This document shows, piece after piece, positions 33,901-43,249 of a DNA stretch of 64,000 nucleotides. The position numbers and the translations under genes are program-made. Origin of the DNA: Phlebotomus papatasi (Eukaryota; Arthropoda; Insecta; Diptera; Psychodidae); the NCBI RefSeq assembly GCF_024763615.1, contig NC_077222.1, positions 68,634,001 to 68,698,000 on the forward strand, given 5' to 3'. The notes below the pieces were generated by a model, which did not search any database, was not told the origin of the DNA, and saw nothing but the letters and a program-made list of their open reading frames with translations. Position 1 is the stretch's first letter. Each line of letters begins with the position of its first letter.

Positions 33901-36287
33901 ACGGGGGTAGATGAAGATGAAAGCTTCATTACAGGGTGATGAGGAAGATAAACTGCTGGTTTATCAGACTCGTAATGCCCAGGGAGTTTTCTCATATGTC
34001 CGAGATCCTCATATTCCTTCATGAATGCAGTATACTGTTCCTTGATTGCTGGATCCCTTTGAAGTCTTCTCTCAATGCAGCGAAACCTCTTCAAAGCAGA
34101 GTCACGAGATTCACCGAGTTGTGTGACATTTTCCTTGGTAGGCAGTTTCACGATGTATCGTCCACTGCCGTCCCGGGTGACATGGTGGGCGAAATGTTTT
34201 TCGCATTCTCCTTCCTCTGACTTTGGAGATGATTTGATTGAAGATGGTTCCTCAATCATCCAGAATTTCTCAATGGCATGATGCAGTGTGTCCAGAGTCT
34301 GCGTGGAGCAGAGACAACTGCAATTCAACATGTCTCCTCCAGATGTGAAGCTGCCTGCTACCACATATCCTAGAGCTGTCTCGAGCAACGTGGGGTTGCC
34401 CTCGACTCTTCCAGCACGGATCACTTGTGTGAAAATATCCACGCCGAGGAGCATGTCAATTTTTCCCGGTTTTGCGAAGTCCGGATCTGCCAGAAAGACA
34501 TCGTTGGGAATTTTCCACTCGAGGTTTATATCACTGACTGGCTGATCATCGGTAATATTTTCCATGAGCAGAAACTCGCACTTGGTGGCGAATGTGTGGT
34601 TCCGGGAGTTGATTGTCGCCATGACGGCCTGTGTGACCTTTGTAGATTGGCTTCCAATTCCGGAAATTGAATGTGCTGGTTTGATGTACGTAGGAATTCC
34701 GCATTTGTCAACAAGCCTTTTTGTGATAAGGTTTGCCTGGCTGCAGGAATCCAGAAGTCCTCTGCACTTGTGTCTCTTCCCATTGTTGTCAATCAAGAAG
34801 AGACTGACTGTTGGTAGGACTGATTGATGAACTGTTGATGGACGAGTCATAAGTGTCGTGGACACTGTATCTGACTGAATGACTGCTGTGGTTTGTGGCT
34901 GCGGAACTGCTGCGTTTCCATTAGCCTTGGGAATGGCCCCGTTGCTCTGGCTGTTGTCAGAAGCAGATGAAGTAGAGGGAGCTGCTGTGTCTCCACTCTG
35001 TGACTGTGGTGTGTGAAATGCTTCATGAAGAAGCGTGTTATGACGCATGTTGCATCGTCTACAACTTGAAGATTGGCAGGATTCAACGCTGTGCGTTCCT
35101 CTTATGCAGTTGATGCAAAGCTTTGCCTTCCTCAATAGGTCCAATCTTTGTGTGGGAGTGGAATTGATAAACTTGGTGCACTGGAAAACTTGGTGTGCTT
35201 CTTGCTGACAGATTGCACATTTCTTCGTTTGTGTGACGGCCAGGGTGGACTTTTGCTTCACCACATTTTTTGTTGATTTTTCTGTAGATTTGTTGAGGCT
35301 CTTCCCACTGTTCTGTGATTGAACCATCTCCAGTGAGTCGCACCGTTTCTCCAGAAAATTGAAAAAATCATGAAGTGATGCGACTTGTGATGACGATGTC
35401 TCCCTTGACCACAGCGCTACAGATTCCTTATCCAACTTGCTGACTAGGATGTGCACCAACCAGATATCTCTTTGGTCGCAGTTGAGAGCGTCAAGAGCCT
35501 TAATTACTTTGCGAGACATACTGAACATGCCCCGAAGTGATTTTGCGCTGGCTTCTCCAATGACGGGAATATTAAGGAACGATTGGATGTGTGTCGAAAC
35601 AATGTTTTGTTTCTTCTCGAACCTTTCTTGTATTGCTTTCCACGCCACTGGGTAGTTTTCGTCAGTAATGGCCAATTGGTCAATTTCTGACTCAGCCTCT
35701 CCACTGAGATATCCTTTCAGGTACTTAAACTTCTCGACTGGTGTCAAGGCGTCATTGTTGTGGATAGTACATGTGTACATATCGCGGAAGGAAGCCCAGT
35801 CGCTGTAATTTCCAGTGAACTTCTTTATCTCTATTGGAGGAAGCTTGACATTGCTGCCTCGTGTCTTCATGGACTCTACCAACTTGGTGTTGATCTCGAG
35901 TTGCTGTTGCCAGAGTTTTGTTAAGTCTTCCGTTGCTGCCGTGTTGGTGACGGATGGGTGCTCGTCTCTACGTACTGTACGATTGAGCTGCGAGATTTTT
36001 ACCTGGACTTGCACAACTCTGTCATTGAACGTTGATTCCTCACAACACTCTTGATCGAGATCTTCGTCCGTGACCTCGGGACACGTGTAGATCTTCTGCT
36101 GAACATCCTCAAATCTCTGTATGATGTTTTGAAGCTGAATCTCATAAGCGGAGAGAAGGTCTGCCGTGAAGAGTGTTCTACCATCCTGAATGTTCAACTC
36201 AAGCCTAGTCAATGATGCCTTGACTGCACCTCTGCTGCGATGCAATGTTTTCAGCTCAGCCGCCGTTTCAGGATTTGCCTTGGCCAT
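30906..36287 (-). CDS. gag-pol: BEL/Pao gag-pol polyprotein, 1793 aa
   Basis: A single frame from ATG at 36287 to a stop 8 bases inside the 3' LTR. Domains in order: coiled N-terminal gag region; DUF1759-type gag block with FTGNYSDWASF near 157-167; Cys/His knuckles (C357, C360, C370 and C391, C394, C404); Pao-type protease with LLDSCSQANLI at 511-521; reverse transcriptase with AIKADIRKMFRQ (D843) and YVDD at 919-922; RNase H with D1098, E1142, D1172 and D1218; integrase with zinc-binding H1413, H1418 and cysteines at 1448-1454, then catalytic D1483, D1548 and E1602; C-terminal DUF5641-like part with WRQLDQIRQHFWSRW at 1685-1699. All key catalytic residues are present and no frameshift is seen. 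Length is normal for BEL gag-pol. The product makes particles, copies the RNA and integrates the DNA. Confidence 0.97.
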   Translation of the reverse strand: MAKANPETAAELKTLHRSRGAVKASLTRLELNIQDGRTLFTADLLSAYEIQLQNIIQRFEDVQQKIYTCPEVTDEDLDQECCEESTFNDRVVQVQVKISQLNRTVRRDEHPSVTNTAATEDLTKLWQQQLEINTKLVESMKTRGSNVKLPPIEIKKFTGNYSDWASFRDMYTCTIHNNDALTPVEKFKYLKGYLSGEAESEIDQLAITDENYPVAWKAIQERFEKKQNIVSTHIQSFLNIPVIGEASAKSLRGMFSMSRKVIKALDALNCDQRDIWLVHILVSKLDKESVALWSRETSSSQVASLHDFFNFLEKRCDSLEMVQSQNSGKSLNKSTEKSTKNVVKQKSTLAVTQTKKCAICQQEAHQVFQCTKFINSTPTQRLDLLRKAKLCINCIRGTHSVESCQSSSCRRCNMRHNTLLHEAFHTPQSQSGDTAAPSTSSASDNSQSNGAIPKANGNAAVPQPQTTAVIQSDTVSTTLMTRPSTVHQSVLPTVSLFLIDNNGKRHKCRGLLDSCSQANLITKRLVDKCGIPTYIKPAHSISGIGSQSTKVTQAVMATINSRNHTFATKCEFLLMENITDDQPVSDINLEWKIPNDVFLADPDFAKPGKIDMLLGVDIFTQVIRAGRVEGNPTLLETALGYVVAGSFTSGGDMLNCSCLCSTQTLDTLHHAIEKFWMIEEPSSIKSSPKSEEGECEKHFAHHVTRDGSGRYIVKLPTKENVTQLGESRDSALKRFRCIERRLQRDPAIKEQYTAFMKEYEDLGHMRKLPGHYESDKPAVYLPHHPVMKLSSSSTPVRVVFDASARTSSGIALNDVLMVGPKIQDDIFCILLRFRQHPIAIKADIRKMFRQIRVADEDQNLQRIFWRDSPDKPIETYLLSTVTYGTASASFLSTRCIQQLAIDEGDSLPLAKEATMSDFYVDDFLSGGSSIPAVQELRQQMTELMSRGGFHLTKWMASDSAALTGVPEEDCDMNTHDKLGGENTTKALGIKWDTSRDDFTFKAAPYTDKVTMRNLLSEISKIYDPLGFLTPVVVRAKILMQDIWSIEADWDDDLSDHPDIVNRWTNYQKSMPDVAEITIPRRLTSLEHPAECHLLVFCDASEKAFGACIYVKTIDEDGNSTCQLLCAKSKVAPRKEVTLPRLELCGAVLAMKLLQAVQKSLTIKVDSITAFTDSTIVLHWLAGEPQRWKKFVANRVKEVQEQLPREHWYHVPSKLNPADICSRGTTPKELANNNLWWTGPDLSQILDKQPDVFMETSDERLEQRKTFAVSLGQHSTNVSNSANFWAILERFSSHSRMLRYLTYWRRYFQNLKAKVDKSPLDFSALRVEEIQKTNQHIIRAIQKQSFPSEYKSLQEGKQVPRQSRVAKLNPFLDDSQMIRVGGRIQASNLTVEQKHPILLPPKHHLTRLISDMTHLQTCHGGPHMILATMRQMYWPLRGLDVAKATVRQCIRCFRCNPKAAHQIMGNLPPARVQFSRPFQRVGIDFCGPFQIKLPLRGGRSTKMYVCVFICFISRAIHLELVSDLSTEAFLASFKRFIARRGKPTDVFCDNGKNFVGASSHLADVQQFLSEKTTRHIITKNAADDNISFHFIPPRSPHFGGLWESAVRAFKRHFYRVIGNERLTQEAFTTVLAEIEMCLNSRPLMPQSDDPSDLEVVTPGHFLIGQSLNTLPAHDVSNVPKNRLSVWRQLDQIRQHFWSRWSREILTNMQVRSKWQFPQENVNIGDLVLLIEDNLPPLAWITGRITETHQGKDGKIRVVNVQTSSGNYMRAITKIALFPKENNPEVDTSALGNMS

Positions 36288-36398
36288 TGTCCAAACGTGT
36301 GCGTTAGTGACTTTGAGGTTAAGGCTGGAACTTCTTCTCGGAGTCAGCTACTCAGGGCGTGAGCGTGTAAACTATCCAAGTTTAGTTCACAGAGGCTC

Positions 36399-36408
36399 CG
36401 AAGGACCA
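36399..36408 (-). other. Primer-binding site, probably tRNA-Tyr
   Basis: In element orientation the sequence TGGTCCTTCG pairs with the 3' end of insect tRNA-Tyr (..CGAAGGACCA, from memory). After one extra G it continues AGCC, which would again pair. A 5-base spacer TTAAC separates it from the end of the extra U5-like copy. Confidence 0.65.
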
Positions 36409-36413
36409 GTTAA

Positions 36414-36618
36414 TGGTATGATTACCTGTGTGAATGATTAAGTGAATGGGTTAGACTGTTGTCCTTGTTCTGTGCGTGAATGTAGTGAATTACAATACCT
36501 GTGATAACGGATGATAGCGTGTGTGAATGATAAGATGCTTGGGACTTGTGTGAATGACTGAATGCAAATACCTGTGAGAATGATGGATAATAATTAATGA
36601 ATAATCTGGTTCGAAAGG
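36414..36618 (-). repeat. Extra 205-bp copy of the U5-like part of the LTR
   Basis: It is identical by eye to 36628-36832 and to 30438-30642. In element orientation it starts 16-20 bases after the AATAAA, near where R would end, and runs to the LTR 3' end. Between it and the full 5' LTR lies ACCAGTTAA (36619-36627), a repeat of the sequence that follows the normal LTR end and begins the primer-binding site. The duplicated unit is 214 bp. Confidence 0.9.
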
Positions 36619-36627
36619 ACCAGTTAA

Positions 36628-37103
36628 TGGTATGATTACCTGTGTGAATGATTAAGTGAATGGGTTAGACTGTTGTCCTTGTTCTGTGCGTGAATGTAGT
36701 GAATTACAATACCTGTGATAACGGATGATAGCGTGTGTGAATGATAAGATGCTTGGGACTTGTGTGAATGACTGAATGCAAATACCTGTGAGAATGATGG
36801 ATAATAATTAATGAATAATCTGGTTCGAAAGGCGAAAATTCACTTTTATTTAGATCACTTCAATTAGATAATTTTAAAGTATGCCAGAAGGGCCAAAAAC
36901 AATATAGGATGATAATTTAATTTCAAGATATTTGAAGATTTCAGCTGAACGTCGTAGATCGTGGTTGCGTCGTGGTCGATGGCAGAAGAAAAAGTGTAGG
37001 GGTAATCCAAATGTGCTTGCCAGCTTGATAGTGTGTAAGTGTGGTGAATTTTGGGAAGAGGGGAAAATGACATTGACAACTAGCGCCGTGTCGTATCACG
37101 ACA
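36628..37103 (-). repeat. 5' LTR of the BEL element
   Basis: 476 bp, same sequence by eye as the LTR at 30438-30913. AATAAA on the minus strand at 36845-36850. The distal part has several imperfect copies of TCATTCACACA and CACAGGTAA in element orientation. The promoter must lie upstream of the polyadenylation signal; I see no decisive TATA box. Confidence 0.95.
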
Positions 37104-38140
37104 GTTCCAATTAGGGAGCTAGGAATAAATCTTCAAGCGTATTTTGAGAGCTTTCTCGGAACTAAATCGATGTTTCTGGAGAGTCCCTCAGAATTGATTG
37201 TGACGATCCATCCACGAGGACATAATTGAATATTTTAGGCAAGAATAAGTTAAATAGGTGTAATCTTAAAAGAATTACACCTAATTATCTTCAAGTCGAA
37301 TGTGAGGATATTCGAGATGGCTCACAACAAGAATGTCACTTACAATAGGGTCATCTAGGTTAATCATTGTTATGTCTAATGTCTAAAAAGTTATTCTTCG
37401 ATTCACAAGATTTTCTAAAAAAAAAGCAAATATTATTTTTCCTTAGTGTTTTAAATAGAGTCGAACTCCCTTAAAAATTTTATTAAATTTCAAAGCTTTT
37501 ATTTTCTGTGACATCTTCAATGTCGTCCTCTATTGTATGTATAATCTGACTGTTAATTTTTCTATTGAATATGTGCATTGGTTCTTATATATTTGATTAC
37601 TTGAACAAAGAATAAGTAATTGCCTTTTTACAACTGCCTATTTGAAAGAATACCCCGGTGCAGTCTATCGTGTTAATGAAAACCCCTTTTGCATTAACTT
37701 TTCCGAATGCAAGCCCTCAATAAATATACATATATGTATGCATGTAGTTTAACCTTTCTTAAGAGGATACCAATTTAAAATATCCCTCTTATTGAATGCT
37801 GCATATGTATGTAAAAATATGAATCAAAATGCACGAAAATTCTCTTCTATATATCAAAAAGCATAAGGAAGAATGAAGAGTGAGAGAGCTGAGGAACAAT
37901 TCTTCCCGAGACCAATTGTTGTCAGAGAGGACTTTTTCTAAAAAAAAAATCTTCCACAATAAAATGCAGTACATGGAGTGAGCAGAATATTGGCCGAGAA
38001 TGTCATGAACAGGATATGCGTTATATCGCCGTCTTCATTTCAATAAAACAAATTTCTATATATTTATGAATTTATATATATATAAATTTATACAATCCTA
38101 TTCCACCCTGAATGCCTAAAAGGGGTTGAACGCAATTTTC

Positions 38141-38151
38141 CACGTGGGAAA
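38141..38151 (+). promoter_or_regulatory. CACGTGGGAAA site 1 (E-box overlapping Su(H)-type site)
   Basis: CACGTG is a canonical E-box and the overlapping CGTGGGAAA fits the Su(H)/CSL consensus YGTGRGAA. The surrounding TTTTCCACGTGGGAAAT is nearly palindromic. A regulatory role is inference. Confidence 0.35.
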
Positions 38152-38406
38152 TGCACATTATTGCATTGCAAATGAATAGAAAGGTGAATGCATCCTTGCC
38201 ATATGCAGTTTTTTTTCATTGTGTGGTTTCGACACAAAGCATTTTAATTCATAGATGATTCATAGAGAATGCAAATTCTAGACTGAGAACTAAAGTTTTG
38301 TACAGGACATTGAATAGACAAAATCTTTTGCATTAGGGACTAGTCTATTGTTCACGTCTAAGTGTCAAGCATCCTTTGCTGCATTACTAATTTTTTTTTA
38401 TTATTT

Positions 38407-38417
38407 CACGTGGGAAA
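38407..38417 (+). promoter_or_regulatory. CACGTGGGAAA site 2
   Basis: The same 11-mer as at 38141, followed by the same AT, 266 bp further on and in the same orientation. The shared sequence is too long for chance in AT-rich DNA and no repeat element surrounds it. Confidence 0.35.
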
Positions 38418-39235
38418 TATAGACAACTTTTGCAACGGACATTGTTTTGTGCAATATTCATATAAAACGATATAGTCTATGCTAGACACCGACGACGGAT
38501 TTGGGAAACTTTCCTATAAGTTACACGAACGAAAAATAAATGTAAGAATGTTATCTTTTTTCAAAAAACTATATTTTTAAATATTTATTTATTTGTTAGA
38601 TAGCAAACCGGTTTCATAAGGTTTATAACAAGAAATATTTCATTTTATGTTATGAAATCATAATTTGCAATTATTTTTACATCAACAACGACGCATTGAA
38701 AAAATTCAAAAATTGGGTATCTCGGTATAATGCTAGAAAAATTAGTGGTAAGTTCAGATAAACTTATACAAGCCGATATTCTTTATTGGCACAGCAAGTT
38801 GAATTTTGGGGTCTTCTAAGGATTTTGCTCGTCAAACAAATATCCGTTAGATAGTTAAATTTATCTTTTTTGAAATTTTTTCCTAATTAAATATGTTAAA
38901 GCGCGATGAATTTTAAAAATGCTTACTCATAGAATTTTATTTACTGAAATGACTAAAATATTTTTTAGAGTCATGCCGGAAATAGATAAGTAAATATTTA
39001 ATCAATGTTTTGCAAATGCTTCATGTATGAATATATTTAAGATTCTTAGCAACAACTAAAAATTTCATAGAAATGATTTTCTAATCCTAAAATTTTACTC
39101 AAACTTACGATTATTTTGTGACAGAGGGAGTATTCTTTAATGAATAAATTTAAACCTCGAGGAAGACTTATCCAACTATTCAAAAACATTAATTTCACTT
39201 TTCGTACCTTTTCAATTGTGCGATTACAAGGGGTG

Positions 39236-39578
39236 TTCAAAAAGTAAGGCGAATTCTTCTTATTTTATTAGGCGAATTATTTTTTCTCGAAAAATATTTA
39301 TTTAATCATCAAAATCTACTTTGTATACCCTTCAAAAAATTTCCCTCAGATATAATATACTGTACTTGAGCTTTTACCAATCCCTGAAGTCCTTTTTATA
39401 TGCGCTTTTTAATATGATTTTGAGCTCTTCTGGCGATGTGATCTTTGCCACCTAAATATTGACAAAATTTCATGTTTTTTGGAGTATTTTCAGTTTTGGG
39501 AACAGAAAAAATATCCCTGGGTACTAATTTCGGTAAAATCGGCAGCTGAGGCATGATAACGATATTGGTTTTGATCAA
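39236..39578 (-). pseudogene. Degenerate mariner-type transposase C-terminus with 3' end
   Basis: The minus strand reads IVIMPQLPILPKLVPRDIFS then VPKTENTPKNMKF, a decayed form of the mariner block around PYSPDLAPCDFFLFPKLK. After a stop, ...VQYIISEGNFLKG matches the usual C-terminal SEGDYFEG-type ending. About 70 bases further is GAATTCGCCTTACTTTTTGAACACCCC, which looks like a mariner terminal inverted repeat (39234-39260 region). Several stops and the lost N-terminal two thirds make it non-functional. Confidence 0.65.
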
Positions 39579-39599
39579 AGATCACTAATAAACAAGAAG

Positions 39600-40497
39600 G
39601 TGCGAATGAATTTTTGGAGCAAAATTCGCTCCTAGACGTTTCAAGTCTAAAACTTAAAAAGAAAATAATAGCATGAGCAAATCAATATGCTGAATCTTAG
39701 AAAAATTTTAATTGTGGTTTTCCGGTTTTGTATTAAAAAATTTTTTAATCTTTCAATTCCGTCAGAATTACCGTCCAGACAAGCATCGTGATTAACATGT
39801 TCTAGGCCATTCTAGGCCTTTTGTAAAGAAACTTAACTCTCTAAAGAATAAACTCTCTAAATACCATAGTTAACATTTTAAGTGCGTTCGAGCGTTTAAT
39901 TTTTTTTTACACAAATTTTAATAAATTCTTTTAACCATTTTTTCATTAGCAGAAAATAGCAAAGAAGTCTAAAACAGGTCTAACGTTTACATGTAAAAAC
40001 CAAACTAAGAATACAAAATGGCTAGTCATTTCAATATAATTTGAGGATAGGTATACCAACATAACAAAAAGGAAAAATCGAGAATTGAATGTACGTATTC
40101 CTGAAAATTTTAAATTTTACCTTGCTGTTTGAATACATGTACCTACTATACATCTACTTCATTCAGTTTTCTATTTGAATTTTTTTTAACTGTTTACAGA
40201 TAAAGAAGAGAATTATTCTTTAGAGATCATCAAATTTTTTCAATTATTTTCATAAAATTTTAAACAGTTTATTCAATTTTAAAATAGAAATTAATTCAGT
40301 AACAAAATTCATAGATTAAATTGGTTAAAAGAAGTCGAATTACGAAAAAAAATTTGTTTGATGTGACGAAAAATCTCATTTGATCAGAAAATTCCAACTG
40401 ACTGAAGCTAGTAAATTGATTTATCATTTGATTATCACTTTTGATTGTCAAATTGGTATTTTTTTATATTTTTATGCAAATGTTGCGTAACATAAGA
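39600..40497. other. AT-rich stretch without recognised features
   Basis: I could not follow the mariner frame upstream into this region, and no other repeat or gene is visible. Confidence 0.4.
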
Positions 40498-41053
40498 GAG
40501 ACGAGATGGCAAGCGTGTCGTAGCTTTGCGGAATGCTCGAATTCACGACATAGAGCTCTCCGTGATTAGGTTTTCGCATGATATTTTGGTGTTTACTGAT
40601 CTACTAAAGATGAAATTGATTCATAAATCACAAAAGCATTTGAAAATAAAAAAAATCGGCACTTAACCGATTCATTACCGATGAAGACCGATGTAGCCGG
40701 GTTAGAAATGTCAATACCTGTTTAAAGAATCCAAATGTAACCAAATCGGTTAAAACATGAGCCCTCCAAAGTGATTGCTCTTTGACCTTAAATAATTCAA
40801 AGTGGCGAATTTTCCAGTCTTAGGTATGTTGAAAAGGCTTGGGACAATTTTGAGAAAAACCAAAAAAACATGGTTTTTGGGGTCGAAGGGGTATAGAGTA
40901 AAAAGGGAAAAAACGTCTAGAGATATTGTTTTTTTATTGGGGATCATCGAAGGCCGGAAGTCGATATCTCTTACCATTTAACTTCCAGGACGGTGACAAA
41001 TTGAAAAAAAGACGATTATATAACTGCTCTCTCTTTGAGTTTGAGCAGTAAAA
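40498..41053 (+). mobile_element. SINE-like repeat family L, copy 4
   Basis: Head GAGATGGCAAGCGTGTCGTA and ATGCTCGAATTCACGAC, body with ACCGATTCATTACCGATGAA, 3' domain CGATATCTCTTACCATTTAA, end TTTGAGTTTGAGCAGTAAAA. It follows copy 3 closely over both ends. Confidence 0.45.
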
Positions 41054-42296
41054 TATCTTCATAATTTCTCTACTGTGTGGTCTGCACTTTAACCAAGAAA
41101 CGTTGACTTTCCTTAAAACTGCAGTAAAAGATAATTGCAACGATTTGGCACAGGAATAATGTATTACAGATGATTAAGGATAGGGCTTTTGTTTAACCTT
41201 CCAAATAGCTTTTCCAAGGGTTTCATCTTGTAAATGGTCTTTCCACTGTCCTAGAAAATTTATTCTATTACCCATTCTACAGAAAATTGTACAAGCGGAA
41301 GTAATACGAGTGAAATATGGTGTAAAAGAATGGACTGTAGACTGTATAAGATAAAATGAGGTGAGAAAGCTGTGTAAAGGGATTTTGAACTTTGTATTTA
41401 ATTCATGGTTTTATAGATAAAGAGAATATTTCAAAGCAAATTTCTCTATTCTTTCCTCGACTTTTTTCCCTTATCTTATTGTATTATTCATGAGATGTAG
41501 AGAAATGTGCAAAAAAAAAACAGCGCAGTGAGAGAATAAAAGAGCGACAAAAGTGCATTGGCCAATATGGCTTATCTTTTGCAATATGTGAAATAAAATT
41601 TTTATAACGAATGATTTTTTTATATATTTATTACATTATGAAAAGCACACAGTTGAGTTTGTGCTGATTTTTTTTCTTCCTTTTTAATAATAATTGAATG
41701 AAGTACAAACAAAATTTTGTACGGTTTTATTTCCTCCTTTGGGGAAGAGACTGCTGTTACCGTATATAATAATGAATGTCTACGATATTATTGCATCTGC
41801 GCAAATGCCGCGAAATTCACAGTGCATTGTGCAAAATGTGCAAGTTTACGTTATGTGGCATATGTGTAGTGTATGGGGCTTTTTTTTACTTAATACTTTT
41901 TTCGAAAAGAAGAAAGCATTTTGTGTGAGATGAGAATATTCTGATGAGCGTGGATGTTGTTCTGGCCTGTTTTTCTTTCCCATCCTCCTTAAAGATGTTG
42001 GAGTGGAATGACGATAAAGAGGATGGGAAGAGTGGGATATAAAAAGACGAATTTAGTCGCAGCTGAAAAAAGGATGTCGGCTCAATTGTTAAAACATTGA
42101 ACAGGCGGTTAATTTTACCATTGCAGCTAAAGTATTATCAATTTATATTATTTCTTTATGGTTTTCTCATGTGAAATTCAATTTACATCACATATCATTG
42201 TTAATTTCTTTTTATATATATTTTATTTTATATTGCTGGCTGTTGAAAAAAATACTCTCATTTTCAACTTGAATTTCAATATGTTAATTTCAATTA
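41054..42296. other. Intergenic stretch
   Basis: No gene or known repeat. The segment 41690-42070 is somewhat less AT-rich and contains one 79-codon open frame with no recognisable features. Confidence 0.35.
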
Positions 42297-43247
42297 GGGG
42301 GAACTGGGGCAGTAGTAAACTGGGGTAGTTGTAAACACTGTGATTTTTTCATTAATTTTAAGACTCCAGAGGATAAAACCCATAAGTATTCATAGATACC
42401 ATGGGGATGTATGTCCACAGAAGAATTGGTCAATAAAATCCTAATACTTTAAAAATAAAAATCATTTTTCCCGAAAATGTTCATATTTCAATTATTTTGG
42501 TCATTTGGATTTCCACCTGGAAATTAAGAACTGTGTAAAATAATCGAAATGTAGCAATACCAGTTCTTTCCTACATCTTTTAGGATTATATTTATGGATT
42601 TACTAGACAAATTGAGATTCTCATTATTTCAAAAGAATTAATAATTGGTCAGAAAACAGCATTTGGGGTAGATGTAACCAGGCAATTTTAATTTCACGAA
42701 ATGAGTAGGTAAAAGAGCGGGAAATTGACCTTCATGCGAAATATCTATAATTCATAGATTACGAAAAAATTGGTGGTGCTGTGTTCAATAAAAAGTCACA
42801 TGATGTCAAAATATGGGGAAAATCCATTGAAAAATGTCTTTGATATGCATGCTTTTAGTTTTTTTGCTATTTTAAGTATTCTTTGTAAAAAGTGTCGTGA
42901 TTTTTTGAAAAATATACAGTCTTTATATATCTCTTAAGTAATTAAAATAATCGAGAGTGGTGCAAAGTTAATTTCAAGAGTGGTAAAAAAGGTGTTTACA
43001 TCCTCCCCAGAAAGTGGTTACTTCTACCCCAGGTATTTTGTGAAAAGAGAAAAATGCACAGGGACACAAATTTTATTTTTATGGAAAACTCAATTGTTTT
43101 CCAGCATCCGCATTGCCCTCGACGAATTGCCTATACCCAAGGGTAAAACATGAGCTAAGAAATATTTTCCAAAAAATCACGGTGTCCTTGGAAAATCACG
43201 TCAAATTCGCATCTATCGAAAATGGTTACATGTGCCCCAGTCTCCCC
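42297..43247. mobile_element. Large TA-type MITE, family O (951 bp)
   Basis: Starts GGGGGAACTGGGGCAGTAGT and ends ACATGTGCCCCAGTCTCCCC, with TA at 42295-42296 and 43248-43249. Sub-terminal repeats GGGGTAGTTGTAAAC (left) and GGTTACTTCTACCCC (right) reinforce the inverted ends. The interior is non-coding. Confidence 0.6.
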
Positions 43248-43249
43248 TA

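Larger units (their letters stand above)
30438..37103 (-). mobile_element. Full-length BEL/Pao LTR retrotransposon
   Basis: A 6666-bp element on the minus strand: two 476-bp LTRs starting TG and ending CA, a primer-binding site, one uninterrupted gag-pol frame of 1793 codons and a GTTCC target duplication. The LTRs read identical by eye. It carries an extra 205-bp copy of the LTR's 3' part between the 5' LTR and the primer-binding site. No env frame is present, since the gag-pol stop already lies within the 3' LTR. The intact frame and identical LTRs point to a recent insertion, possibly still competent to move. Confidence 0.95.
37109..39235. other. Intergenic stretch right of the BEL element
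   Basis: No gene recognised. 37109-37160 is the other half of a palindromic target (see findings). An AT-only microsatellite lies near 38058-38092. Two CACGTGGGAAA sites are listed separately. Confidence 0.4.

Noticed and set aside
31008..36441. Many plus-strand and shifted frames across the BEL element
   Set aside because: They are shadows of the gag-pol frame on the other strand.
36414..37103. Tandem repeats next to the LTR considered as a CRISPR-like or satellite array
   Set aside because: There are only two copies, explained as an LTR U5 duplication; no CRISPR belongs in this genome.
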